Shown piece after piece: positions 46,733 to 55,651 of a stretch of DNA of 64,000 bases. How positions within the stretch are numbered: position 1 is the stretch's first letter; each line of letters starts with the position of its first letter. The translations under genes were made by a program, and so were the position numbers. The notes beneath the pieces are model-generated. The model did no database searches and had not been told where the DNA came from. It was given only the letters and a program-made list of their open reading frames with translations. This stretch comes from Oscillospiraceae bacterium (GTDB lineage: Bacteria; Bacillota; Clostridia; Oscillospirales; Ruminococcaceae): NCBI GenBank assembly GCA_030153485.1, contig JAGUQX010000007.1, positions 124,001 to 188,000 of the forward strand, given 5' to 3'.

Positions 46733-47206
46733 ATTTTTTATTTAATAAAATTAATACCCCTTACGATAAGTATATTAATTAGTTTAGGACTTGGTTTTTT
46801 ATCTAGTGTATTTTCTGGAAACTCTTTTGAAATATATAAAAATTTAAACCTACCAGCATTATCCCCTCCACCATCTTTATTTCCATTAGTTTGGACAATA
46901 CTATTTATACTAATGGGAATATCCGCTTATATAATATTTAATTCTAAAAGTGAAAAGAAAACTATGTCTATCATTATATACTTTTCACAACTTATTTTAA
47001 ACTTTTTTTGGCCTATTATATTTTTTAAGTTTGAAAATTATTTTTTATCTCTTATTTGGATAATAGTATTACTGATATTTATATTAATAATGATAAAAAA
47101 TTTTTATAAAATAGATAAAATATCAGGAATACTACAAATTCCATATTTTTTATGGGTTGTATTTGCAATATATTTAAATCTTGGAGTATATATATTAAAT
47201 AGATAA
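46733..47206 (+). CDS. tspO: TspO/MBR family protein, start codon non-canonical
   Basis: Five-helix membrane protein of the TspO/translocator family, which binds porphyrins. The core is clear: GLGFLSSVFSGNSFEIY, PALSPPPSLFPLVWTILF, MGISAYIIF, then NFFWPIIFF and a last helix ending NLGVYIL. The first ATG (46913) would remove the first helix and the PP motif, so the protein must start upstream. In frame the only candidate after the ribosome binding site AAAGGTGA is ATT at 46733, giving 157 residues. Adding one T to the T6 run would instead connect to a GTG at 46725 and a typical N-terminus. Either a rare AUU start or a base missing from a homopolymer. Confidence 0.8.
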   Translation: MFYLIKLIPLTISILISLGLGFLSSVFSGNSFEIYKNLNLPALSPPPSLFPLVWTILFILMGISAYIIFNSKSEKKTMSIIIYFSQLILNFFWPIIFFKFENYFLSLIWIIVLLIFILIMIKNFYKIDKISGILQIPYFLWVVFAIYLNLGVYILNR

Positions 47207-47250
47207 AATAAAAAGAATTACATGTATATATACTGTAATTCTTTTTATTT
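47206..47250 (+). terminator. Terminator of tspO
   Basis: Perfect 17-bp stem (47206-47222 with 47234-47250), 11-nt loop, starting at the stop codon and ending in a T-rich arm. Confidence 0.8.
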
Positions 47251-47300
47251 ATAGATAAATAGTAATTATTCCTTCATTATATATGCTATTAATTACAATA

Positions 47301-50300
47301 TTATATATTTGATTTTGGAATTTTAATTTTTATTAGATTTCCCTTTGAAAAAATTATACCTTGATCTAATGGAAATTTATCACTACGTTGATGAGAGATA
47401 GAAAATATAGATTGATCATTTGGATTTCCAAGTATTATTCCGTTAAAACTTTCTTTAAAAATTTTACTTATCTGATCAAATCCCTTAAGCTTATTTGACA
47501 AAGTTGTAGCTATTATAGAAATATTCATCTGTAAACAAGCAATAATTATATTTTCTGCTTTATTATTTTTTGTGTTTTTTATTAAATCAATAAAATTATC
47601 ACAATCATCTATAACTATAAATACGCTTTTCAAATTGCCATAAAACTCTTTTGGTTTTAATTCGGGGTTTAGCTCTTTTTCTAAAACAAATTGTTTCTGC
47701 CTATCCTCTATCAATACATTAAGTTTTTCTAATAAAATATTAGCATCATCTAGACTTTCTGTATAAAAGCTATCTTTAATAATAGATTTTAATGAATATA
47801 ACTCCATATCTTTAGAATCTATTATAAACAATAGAGAATTTACATCTATAAAAGATATAATATTTTTTAATATATTAGTTTTTCCTTTTTGTGATCCTCC
47901 AACAATTAAATTAACACCATCTTTTATATTAAAATATTGAGGTTCAACATCTTCTATATCCAAACCAATAGGTATATGATTATTATCTAGATTAGTTTTA
48001 ATATATTCTTTAAATAAATCTAAGCTTAAAACTTCTGGTAACATAGGTATACCTTTAATCGGTTCTCCTGAGTATCCATTTTTTATAGACAAGCAAATAT
48101 CTTTTATACTATTACTATATTCTATTTCATCATTAAATATATCAACTACATATATCTGCATAATACTTGCATTTTCTAATTTAATCAATGATCTCCCCTT
48201 AATTTCTGATATTTTATACGGTGATCTACCAATAATGTTATTAATTTCAGAGTTATCAAACATATATAAACATATTTTGGTTTTAATGTTATTTAAAACA
48301 GCATATTTAATTGAACTTTCTCTAGATGCAGTAATAATTATATATACACCCATACTAGGTCCATCTCTAGATAGCTTTGTTATAAAATCTTCTATTTCAT
48401 AATTTATCTCTTTTATAACATCATAGTTGTCTATAAAAATAACTATTCCAAAAAGTCTTTCTTGAACAATAGTGTTATACATATTAAAATTAACAGCACC
48501 TTCTTTTGCAAATAAAGCTTTTCGTAAACTAAGTTCTTTGCTAATGATCTTTATGAATTTATTAAATTTTTCTATATCATCAAAGCTTATATAATCAGAT
48601 GTATGCGGGAGACCCTTTAATTGAATCAATGATGCATTTCCAAAATCTATAATGTAGAATCTTAGTAAATTAGGATTATTTTTTATAGCTAGTCCAATAG
48701 CTATAGTTATAATAGAAGTTGATTTTCCAAAACCAGATGATCCAAATATAACTAAATTTCCATCTTTAGTTAAATTAATTTCATAATCTTGTTGACTCTG
48801 TTTTTCAGGAATATCTACAACTCCAAGATGAAAAATAAGATCTATATCTATAACATTATCTAAAGAATAATCTTTTTCTAATTTTATATAAGGAGAAACT
48901 ATTTGATCTTTTAAATTAGGTAGCCAAGGTCTTTCTACATCTTTCAAATTCATTGAAACATATATTCTATTTATATAATTTATGACAACATCTAGCTCTG
49001 TTTGTTTTATACTATTATCTACATCAGAAAGACTTAAATCTTTATTTAAAATAACCCCTTGTCCAAGCTCATTTAATAAAAAAATTCTGTCATCAACTAG
49101 ATTAACGTCTTTATCATTTGTAAAGCTTGCTCCACTCCAAGCAGATTGAAATAGCTCATATATTTCATTATTCCCAACTTGTAAATATGCTCTTCCAGGA
49201 AGAGTTATATTAGCGGCATCAGGAGTTTTAATTATTTCATTGCTATCTCCTTCATTTGCAACTTTTAACGCTAATTTAAATTTTGAGTTTGTCCATATTT
49301 GATCATCTACAACACCACTTGGCTTTTGTGTAGCCAATATTAAATGAATTCCTAAACTTCTTCCTATTCTAGCCGCACTAACAAGTTCGCTCATAAAATC
49401 TGGTTGTTCTTTTTTGAGCTCTGCAAATTCATCAGAAATAATAAAAAGATGTGGTATTGGATTTTTAGCTTCACCATTTTTAAATATTTTATTATATTGA
49501 TTTATATGGTTTACATTATATTCACTAAAAACTTTTTGTCTTCTTGAAAGTTCACTTTTTATAGACGCCATCGCTCTCATACTTTGGGATCCATCTAGAT
49601 TTGTTATAGACCCTAATAGATGAGGAAGGTTTTTAAACAATCCTGCCATTCCTCCACCTTTATAATCTATTAATAAAAATCCAACCTCATAAGGATGGAA
49701 ATTAACAGCTAATGATAAAATATATGACTGAACTATTTCACTCTTTCCAGACCCAGTTGTCCCAGCGACTAGTCCGTGGGGACCATGCGACTTTTCATGT
49801 AAATCTAAATTTACTATATCTTTTTCGCCTCTTAAACCAAGAGGAACTGCCAATGTTTTATGAGAAGAATTTTCTATCCATCTATTTTCTATATTCAATT
49901 CTTCTGGATTTTTAACTCCGTATAGTTCAAAAAAAGTTACACTTTCAGGTATTTGAGATTTAATTCCTTTTACATGCTCTATTGACGCAATTTGTCTTGA
50001 AACCATCTCTAGATTTATCCCTTTTAAACTATCCAACTCAATTTTTATATTTGATATCTTGGATTCATTTAATAATAATACCCCTGTTTGACTATCTTCT
50101 AATATAAGTATTGTTTTTATATTCTCAGGAATATTTGATTTTGTATAGGTTGTATATATAATAGAAAATCCTAAACCTAAGTTATCTTGTTGAAAATATT
50201 CCATTATAGAATGGTTTAAAACCAATTTTGGATCTTCTAAAATAAATATATAGTGTGGAAAAAACACACTTTCTTTTTTATCATCATCTTGTTTAGATTT

Positions 50301-51743
50301 TCTGTTTTTTAAAATTTGTAATATACTTCCTAAAACTTGATCTCTAGCTCTGCTTGTGCTAACTAAACCAGCAACATTTATAGCCTTTATCTTTAAATGC
50401 GGATACCATTTCATCCATTCAAATTTATCCTCATATTCCCTTGAATAAAAAAGAATGATCTCTATATCATTATAGCTATGTCTAAATGTTAAATTATAAA
50501 TTATATTTTGTAGAATATTATGTATATTTTTAACTTCACCAACTATTCCTAGATGTGAATTTCTTAAATTTATAGATATTGGTAATTTTTTTAAAGTTTT
50601 ATATTTGTTATATATACTATCTGCTTCATCTCTAAGAATATCTTTTTCTAAATCAAGTTCATTACTATCAAAGCTTAGATTATATGATGCTTTAACATCA
50701 CTTTTCCCCAATGATATATTTAAAAAGTCATCATCATTCATACTAACTTCATAAATTCGATTGCTATAGTTTTCAATCATGTATTCTATTTCTTTTGGAT
50801 TAGGATTATTATATTCTAGTGCATCTATTTGACGATTTTTCAATAAATCTAATTTTTTCCTAATCTTTAAAAGATAATCATTATAGACCTGTTTTCTTCT
50901 TTTTATCTTATTTTTGATATCAAGAGTTTTTCTAATATACGAAGTTAAAGAAAATGTAGTAGTCATAAAAGTTCCCACAATGCTCATAATAATAAATAGT
51001 CCTCTAGGCTGAAATATACTTATAACAATAGTTAAACTAGTCATAACAATAGGCGGTATGATAATTTTTATTAATTGTCCCTTTTCTCTATTTGGTTTAA
51101 CCATAGGCTTTAATATAGATATATTTTCAGTTGGAACCCTTTTGACAATTCTTGGAGATTTATTATAAAAAGGAAAATCATCAAACAATTTATCCTGATA
51201 TATATATTCTTCTACAGATGAATTATAATTTGTTGTAGATCCTATTATTATTAAATAATTTTTATAAACATTGATCCTTATATTATTGATAATAAATAGA
51301 TCTCCATATTCGTAGTTTATAATATTTTGACATATTAATTTTCCATTATGATATATATTTATACTATTTATTAAAACGGTCAAATTATTATTTAAAATAT
51401 TAAATGATAATTGGATATTTTTATCTGTATTTAACTTTATATTAGAAAAAGAATCATTTCCAATAACTAAATTATCATATAATTTAAAATAAGAAGTATT
51501 ATTTTCTATATTATTAAAATATATAAATGATATTTTATCAGAAACTATGTATTCTTTATAAGGTGTTATATCTTTATTATTTTGATTAACTAAAAAAAGT
51601 TTATTATTTTTAATTTCAAATTCTACTTCTTTATTATCTTTTTTAGATAATTTATAATCTTTATCAAGATATAAAAAATTTTCTAAAGTATACTCAAAAC
51701 AATAATTTTTATTTTTCACAATTAAAATATTTCTATTTCTCAT
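47301..51743 (-). CDS. essC: Type VII secretion ATPase EssC
   Basis: Central motor and substrate-selecting component of the type VIIb (ESX-like) secretion system. 1480 residues: an N-terminal pair of FHA-like domains, two membrane segments (about 230-270), a coiled linker, then three FtsK/SpoIIIE ATPase modules. D1 has Walker A AGTTGSGKSE (about 660) and IISDEFAELKKEQPDF; D2 has FGSSGFGKST (about 1000); D3 has the divergent GGSQKGKTN (about 1285). The C-terminal tail decides substrate class in Staphylococcus and is variable. TTTTAGGATAAT precedes ATG. Last gene of esxA-essA-esaB-essB-essC. Confidence 0.95.
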   Translation of the reverse strand: MRNRNILIVKNKNYCFEYTLENFLYLDKDYKLSKKDNKEVEFEIKNNKLFLVNQNNKDITPYKEYIVSDKISFIYFNNIENNTSYFKLYDNLVIGNDSFSNIKLNTDKNIQLSFNILNNNLTVLINSINIYHNGKLICQNIINYEYGDLFIINNIRINVYKNYLIIIGSTTNYNSSVEEYIYQDKLFDDFPFYNKSPRIVKRVPTENISILKPMVKPNREKGQLIKIIIPPIVMTSLTIVISIFQPRGLFIIMSIVGTFMTTTFSLTSYIRKTLDIKNKIKRRKQVYNDYLLKIRKKLDLLKNRQIDALEYNNPNPKEIEYMIENYSNRIYEVSMNDDDFLNISLGKSDVKASYNLSFDSNELDLEKDILRDEADSIYNKYKTLKKLPISINLRNSHLGIVGEVKNIHNILQNIIYNLTFRHSYNDIEIILFYSREYEDKFEWMKWYPHLKIKAINVAGLVSTSRARDQVLGSILQILKNRKSKQDDDKKESVFFPHYIFILEDPKLVLNHSIMEYFQQDNLGLGFSIIYTTYTKSNIPENIKTILILEDSQTGVLLLNESKISNIKIELDSLKGINLEMVSRQIASIEHVKGIKSQIPESVTFFELYGVKNPEELNIENRWIENSSHKTLAVPLGLRGEKDIVNLDLHEKSHGPHGLVAGTTGSGKSEIVQSYILSLAVNFHPYEVGFLLIDYKGGGMAGLFKNLPHLLGSITNLDGSQSMRAMASIKSELSRRQKVFSEYNVNHINQYNKIFKNGEAKNPIPHLFIISDEFAELKKEQPDFMSELVSAARIGRSLGIHLILATQKPSGVVDDQIWTNSKFKLALKVANEGDSNEIIKTPDAANITLPGRAYLQVGNNEIYELFQSAWSGASFTNDKDVNLVDDRIFLLNELGQGVILNKDLSLSDVDNSIKQTELDVVINYINRIYVSMNLKDVERPWLPNLKDQIVSPYIKLEKDYSLDNVIDIDLIFHLGVVDIPEKQSQQDYEINLTKDGNLVIFGSSGFGKSTSIITIAIGLAIKNNPNLLRFYIIDFGNASLIQLKGLPHTSDYISFDDIEKFNKFIKIISKELSLRKALFAKEGAVNFNMYNTIVQERLFGIVIFIDNYDVIKEINYEIEDFITKLSRDGPSMGVYIIITASRESSIKYAVLNNIKTKICLYMFDNSEINNIIGRSPYKISEIKGRSLIKLENASIMQIYVVDIFNDEIEYSNSIKDICLSIKNGYSGEPIKGIPMLPEVLSLDLFKEYIKTNLDNNHIPIGLDIEDVEPQYFNIKDGVNLIVGGSQKGKTNILKNIISFIDVNSLLFIIDSKDMELYSLKSIIKDSFYTESLDDANILLEKLNVLIEDRQKQFVLEKELNPELKPKEFYGNLKSVFIVIDDCDNFIDLIKNTKNNKAENIIIACLQMNISIIATTLSNKLKGFDQISKIFKESFNGIILGNPNDQSIFSISHQRSDKFPLDQGIIFSKGNLIKIKIPKSNI

Positions 51744-51771
51744 ATATTATCCTAAAAGTAATATTAAAATA

Positions 51772-52890
51772 TCACTTTGGTGTTTCCTCTCTTATCTTCT
51801 GATCAATATTTTTAATTTCTTCATCTATCTCTTTTAGAATAGCTTCTTTTTCTTCACCTTTTATATTTAAATCTCCTTCAATATATATCTTTTTTTTCAT
51901 ATAAGAATATAATGTATATTGATTATCACCCAACTGTTTTCCAATCCCTATAGCTTCATCATATAAACCTTTTCCTAAATATATCCAAAATTCAAAAAAT
52001 TTTTCATCACTATTTAATATAATATTAGATAATATATTATTTTTTTGATTATCTGCTAAATTTTCTAAATTTATATAAGAAACACATAAAAAATATTTTG
52101 TATCTCTATCCATCTCAGATAAAGAAATATTACTTAAATCATCAATAACCTGTCCATAATCCTTATGAATATAATTATTATTTGCAGTTATAATCATATT
52201 TTTTAAAGGCAATCTATATCCTGATTCATAAATTATATACCCGCAACTTATAACAAATAAAAAACTAACAAAAATACTCATCCTTTTATATAAATAAAAT
52301 GATTTTTTATTTATATTTATTGTTTTTTCAGTTTTATATAAAACTAAAGTTTTATATTCTACAAATAATTCTTCATAAATTAAATTAATATTATCTAATC
52401 TATTAATTCTACTTAAAAATTTATCCTTATTTAAAATATCTAAACCACCATATAAATAATCATCATATGTATATTTGTTTTGTAATAAATAGCCCATCAA
52501 ACTTTTAACTTGATCTGTATAAACGCTTTCTTTATTCTCTTTAAATCCTTTTACAAAATCTCTCTTTAAAAATTTTATATTAAAATCTATATCAAAAAAT
52601 ATATTCTGAGGATTTAATATTACAGAAAATTCATTCATATTATTCAAAGATTTTATAACATTTAATATCACTTTAATTTTATTTAATTTTTCTTCTATTT
52701 TTGAACTAGCTAAACATTTTAAATTTTGAATATTATATTCAAAATTTAAATAGTCTTCTTCTATTTCTATACTGCATGGAACTAAATAATCTTTCGAATA
52801 TGATAATTTAATAAAAAATGTTTTATTAAATAAATTATACTCAGACAATTTATCTTTTGTTTTTATAATTGTATCAATTTTATTTTCCAT
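51772..52890 (-). CDS. essB: Type VII secretion protein EssB (pseudokinase-like)
   Basis: 372 residues: a cytoplasmic kinase-like fold without catalytic motifs, one membrane segment at about 207-225 (FVSFLFVISCGYIIYESG), and an extracellular helical TPR-like domain ending in an acidic, charged helix (EIDEEIKNIDQKIREETPK). This is the EssB/YukC architecture. The family WxxG... signature could not be checked in detail. GGGAGA lies ahead of ATG, and it is 28 bp from essC and 9 bp from esaB. Confidence 0.88.
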   Translation of the reverse strand: MENKIDTIIKTKDKLSEYNLFNKTFFIKLSYSKDYLVPCSIEIEEDYLNFEYNIQNLKCLASSKIEEKLNKIKVILNVIKSLNNMNEFSVILNPQNIFFDIDFNIKFLKRDFVKGFKENKESVYTDQVKSLMGYLLQNKYTYDDYLYGGLDILNKDKFLSRINRLDNINLIYEELFVEYKTLVLYKTEKTININKKSFYLYKRMSIFVSFLFVISCGYIIYESGYRLPLKNMIITANNNYIHKDYGQVIDDLSNISLSEMDRDTKYFLCVSYINLENLADNQKNNILSNIILNSDEKFFEFWIYLGKGLYDEAIGIGKQLGDNQYTLYSYMKKKIYIEGDLNIKGEEKEAILKEIDEEIKNIDQKIREETPK

Positions 52891-52899
52891 ATATTCTCC

Positions 52900-53136
52900 C
52901 TATAAAATTTCTAATATATCTCCATTAAATATCTTTGAATCCATATATCTATTATAAATACTAATCGTATCCTTAACTATAAAAGATTTTACAAAAAACA
53001 CTTTATCAATATCTACAGAAAAATCTAAAGTATCATTTAAAACAACTATTGTATCTAATATACGTTGTTTAGAATCAACTATTATATCAAATTTTTTATT
53101 ATATAATTTATTATTAAACGTTAGAGTAATTGTCAT
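52900..53136 (-). CDS. esaB: EsaB/YukD ubiquitin-like protein
   Basis: 78 residues with a ubiquitin-like beta-grasp pattern (MTITLTFNNKLYNKKFDIIVDS, here described by ends only) and the final FNGDILEIL typical of YukD. YukD/EsaB is a cytoplasmic component or regulator needed for type VIIb secretion. It overlaps essA by 23 bp, with AAAGGAAAATAG as ribosome binding site inside essA. Confidence 0.85.
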   Translation of the reverse strand: MTITLTFNNKLYNKKFDIIVDSKQRILDTIVVLNDTLDFSVDIDKVFFVKSFIVKDTISIYNRYMDSKIFNGDILEIL

Positions 53137-53599
53137 AACTATTTTCCTTTTTAAACTTTAAAATATAATATTTATTAGTTAATAAATATGTTATAAATAC
53201 AGATAAAAAACATATTAGTAAAATAATGAAGTTGTATTTATTTTTCGCACTATCTTCTTCTTTTTTAACAATAGGATTGTTTTTTACACTATTAAAAAGA
53301 TTGTATTCAATAATTTTATCTCTAAAATAATATTCTTCATCTTTTTTAATAGATTCTTTTTCAAAAGTTTTTTTAATAATATTATTTTTTTCTTCTATAT
53401 CCAAATAGTTTTTATATTCAACTTTTTCTATATATTCATCAAAAAAAACAGGTATCCTATATATATCTGTAATTGAACTATATGCTTCTTTTTTTTCTAT
53501 AAATGCAGATGGATCTAATTCTATATACTCATCAGCAAAAACTTTGTTTAAGGATAATATATATATTAAACTAATTAAAAAAGGTAGATATCTTTTCAA
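53114..53599 (-). CDS. essA: EssA-like membrane protein of the type VII system
   Basis: 161 residues: an N-terminal signal/anchor (about 1-22), a charged external middle rich in Glu/Lys/Tyr, and a C-terminal membrane segment (about 124-144, FIILLICFLSVFITYLLTN) followed by a short cytoplasmic tail. Length, topology and position between esxA and esaB match EssA/YueC; sequence similarity is too low to be sure by eye. TTG start, with GGGGGTTT upstream. Confidence 0.75.
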   Translation of the reverse strand: MKRYLPFLISLIYILSLNKVFADEYIELDPSAFIEKKEAYSSITDIYRIPVFFDEYIEKVEYKNYLDIEEKNNIIKKTFEKESIKKDEEYYFRDKIIEYNLFNSVKNNPIVKKEEDSAKNKYNFIILLICFLSVFITYLLTNKYYILKFKKENSYDNYSNV

Positions 53600-53621
53600 A
53601 CGAAACCCCCGTAATAAAGAT

Positions 53622-53657
53622 ACCTCCTATAAATTATAATGAAAATTTATAGGAGGT
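53622..53657 (-). terminator. Hairpin between esxA and essA (attenuator)
   Basis: 14-bp perfect stem (53622-53635 with 53644-53657). Its 3' arm in the transcript ends in TAGGAGGT, a ribosome-binding-like sequence 25-30 nt before the essA start. It probably makes esxA mRNA more abundant than the machinery mRNA. Confidence 0.6.
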
Positions 53658-53667
53658 TATATAATAT

Positions 53668-53961
53668 TTATTGATTTATCTGTTTTGATAGCTCTAAATC
53701 AAGATTTTCTATTTGATTTGCTGTTCCGTCTAATTTTTGTGCTATATCATCAATCAACTCTTTTGTCTGATTAAATGATGGTTTTAGTTCTTCAAATCTA
53801 GCTTTAAAAGCCTCGCTTGCTTTACCTTCCCATTCTTCCTGTAGTTGATTAAGTAATTTTTCCATATTATTTATAGTTTCTTGAAATTTTTCACCTTCCG
53901 AATGATATTCACGTGATCTTCCTCGCATATCATCAGGGGTTAATCTAATCTGTCCTGCCAT
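53668..53961 (-). CDS. esxA: WXG100 family secreted protein EsxA
   Basis: 97-residue helical-hairpin protein, the hallmark substrate and component of type VII secretion. The turn motif is W44-E45-G46 (QEEWEGKASEAF), separating two amphipathic helices, with no Cys and no signal peptide. It begins MAGQIRLTPDDMRGRS, like Bacillus YukE. TTAGGAGAAG precedes ATG. It is the promoter-proximal gene of the secretion operon and the likely major product. Confidence 0.95.
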   Translation of the reverse strand: MAGQIRLTPDDMRGRSREYHSEGEKFQETINNMEKLLNQLQEEWEGKASEAFKARFEELKPSFNQTKELIDDIAQKLDGTANQIENLDLELSKQINQ

Positions 53962-54030
53962 TATAAACTTCTCCTAATCTTTTAATATTAATTTATTATA
54001 TGATAAATAAAAATATACTATATACATTAT

Positions 54031-54059
54031 ATTATATATAGTTGTCTTTTATTGTCGAA
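54031..54059 (-). promoter_or_regulatory. Promoter of the type VII operon
   Basis: On the - strand TTCGAC (54059-54054), 17-bp spacer, TATAAT (54036-54031), about 70 bp before esxA. The same -35 hexamer occurs in the divergent amidase promoter. Confidence 0.65.
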
Positions 54060-54118
54060 TTATAAATTAATATTAGATAAATATAATTTTCCTAATATTC
54101 ATTTATAAAAATACATTA

Positions 54119-54147
54119 TTCGACTTTTATCTAAATATTTATACTAT
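54119..54147 (+). promoter_or_regulatory. Promoter of the amidase gene
   Basis: TTCGAC (54119-54124), 17-bp spacer, TACTAT (54142-54147), 45 bp before the ATG. It shares ATTCGAC with the esxA promoter, suggesting a common activator or repressor acting between the two. Confidence 0.55.
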
Positions 54148-54191
54148 AGTATTAATTTAATACTAAGAATATTTTATTTAGGAGAGATAGT

Positions 54192-54851
54192 ATGACAAAA
54201 GTTCTTATTATAGATGCAGGACATGGCGGTAAAGATCCTGGTGCTGTTAATGTAAGTAGATATGAAAAAGATGATGTTTTAAAAATTTCATTAGCGGTCC
54301 AAGCTGATTTAAAAATATATGATTTAACAGTAGTAATGACTAGAGATACCGATGTATCTTTAGAATTAAGTGAACGAGCAGATATTGCTAAAGATAATAA
54401 AGCCGATTTAATGCTATCAATTCATAGGAATTCTCATACTACTGGTTTGGCTAACGGAATTGAAGTATGTATACATAAAAAAGCTTCGGCAGAATCTAAA
54501 GAAGCAGCAAAGGTAATGATAAGTAAAATAGTCCCAGCTTCTGGTATGAAGGATAGAGGAGTTAAAGCTGAAAAAGGTTATGCCGTTCTAAAAAATCTAG
54601 ACATACCTGGAATGTTATTAGAACTAGGATTTATATCAAACTCTAAAGATAACACCCTATTTGATTCTAACTTTGATTCTATTGTAGAAGCCATAGTGGA
54701 AGCTTTAGTAGATATATTAGATTTAAAGGTTGCTGAAGAGGATAAAGAAGAGATTACAACGGTATATAATAACGGGCATTCTCCTTCAGACCAACAAGAT
54801 GATGGAAAACTAAGATATGTATTTGGCGAAGTATCTAGTAGATATGTATAA
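54192..54851 (+). CDS. N-acetylmuramoyl-L-alanine amidase (Amidase_3) without signal peptide
   Basis: Zinc amidase cutting the MurNAc-L-Ala bond of peptidoglycan. 219 residues: the Amidase_3 domain fills 1-178, with ligands H11 and E25 (IIDAGHGGKDPG), H78 (LSIHRNSH) and catalytic E144 (LLELGFISN) all present. A 40-residue polar tail follows. There is no signal peptide or membrane anchor, so it must leave by a holin, by lysis or by type VII export; its position facing esxA favours the last. It resembles clostridial phage endolysins in size and sequence. GGAGAGATAGT precedes ATG. Confidence 0.92.
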   Translation: MTKVLIIDAGHGGKDPGAVNVSRYEKDDVLKISLAVQADLKIYDLTVVMTRDTDVSLELSERADIAKDNKADLMLSIHRNSHTTGLANGIEVCIHKKASAESKEAAKVMISKIVPASGMKDRGVKAEKGYAVLKNLDIPGMLLELGFISNSKDNTLFDSNFDSIVEAIVEALVDILDLKVAEEDKEEITTVYNNGHSPSDQQDDGKLRYVFGEVSSRYV

Positions 54852-54853
54852 AA

Positions 54854-54918
54854 TTAAATAAAACATAAAGGTGATATTGATAAAACAATATCACCTTTAT
54901 GTTTTATTTAATTTTTTA
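54854..54918 (+). terminator. Terminator of the amidase gene
   Basis: Perfect 26-bp stem (54854-54879 with 54886-54911) followed by TTTTTT, immediately after the stop codon. Confidence 0.9.
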
Positions 54919-55037
54919 TACTATCATAAAATTGAAGTTAATATTAATTTCAATTTGAAAATAATATATTTATATGATAAAATTGTTAACAAAACTTATC
55001 ACGTTTTATTAATATAAATATAATAAGGAGATATATT

Positions 55038-55310
55038 ATGTCACATATTGCAAGTAATCACCAAAAAAATCAAGATTTAATTTCTAAAACAAAAATAACT
55101 TTAAATACAGTAGATAAATATTCTAACTCAAATATAGATAATAAAACTACTATTTCAGGAAATAAACAAATACATTCATTATCTACTAATCAAAAAAATA
55201 TTATTAATAACTTTTCTAAATTTTTAGAAAGGGATCTTAATAATATTTTAAATATTTCACATAATTTTAAAAAACTAGATGAAACAATAGGAAAAGATAT
55301 CTTAAAATAA
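55038..55310 (+). CDS. Small helical LXG-partner protein (Lap1-like)
   Basis: 90 residues, no signal peptide, a polar N-half and a helical C-half (NIINNFSKFLERDLNNI). By size, helical make-up and position two genes ahead of an LXG protein, it corresponds to the small WXG-like partners that bind LXG domains and guide toxins to EssC. I infer the family from context more than from sequence. AAGGAGATATATT precedes ATG. First gene of a five-gene unit. Confidence 0.65.
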   Translation: MSHIASNHQKNQDLISKTKITLNTVDKYSNSNIDNKTTISGNKQIHSLSTNQKNIINNFSKFLERDLNNILNISHNFKKLDETIGKDILK

Positions 55311-55324
55311 AAGGAATGTTTAAT

Positions 55325-55651
55325 ATGAAAAATGAAATAGATTATGAAATAAAAAATATATCAGACGAACTTTCTGATATAGAAGTAGAAAATCGTAGAG
55401 TTAAAAATACACTTAACCAAATAGATGAAATATCATATGAAAAAGATATGCTTTTTAATAATTTAAAGGATACTTGGAAAAATGGAGAAATGTTTTATAT
55501 GATAGATGATACTGAGGATGAGATTAAAAAAACTCAATGTAAAATAATAGATCAATTAGAAGATAATATTCATAACCTAACACAAAGACAAATATTTTTA
55601 GAATCAAAACAAGAAGAATTAAAACATAAAAGGAATAAAATATATGATTAA
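55325..55651 (+). CDS. Coiled-coil LXG-partner protein (Lap2/DUF3958-like)
   Basis: 108 residues from ATG 55325, which has AAAGGAATG upstream; an earlier in-frame ATG lies within that site. Almost wholly charged helix (DELSDIEVENRRVKNTLNQI; ends with KQEELKHKRNKI), with a TWKNGEMF break in the middle that recalls a WXG turn. In known LXG modules a second small coiled-coil protein of this size sits directly before the toxin. The stop overlaps the LXG gene start (8 bp), so production is coupled. Confidence 0.65.
   Translation: MKNEIDYEIKNISDELSDIEVENRRVKNTLNQIDEISYEKDMLFNNLKDTWKNGEMFYMIDDTEDEIKKTQCKIIDQLEDNIHNLTQRQIFLESKQEELKHKRNKIYD

Noticed and set aside
46913..47206. TspO starting at the first ATG (97 residues)
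   Set aside because: It would lose the first helix and the conserved PPPSLFPLVW motif that are encoded in frame upstream.
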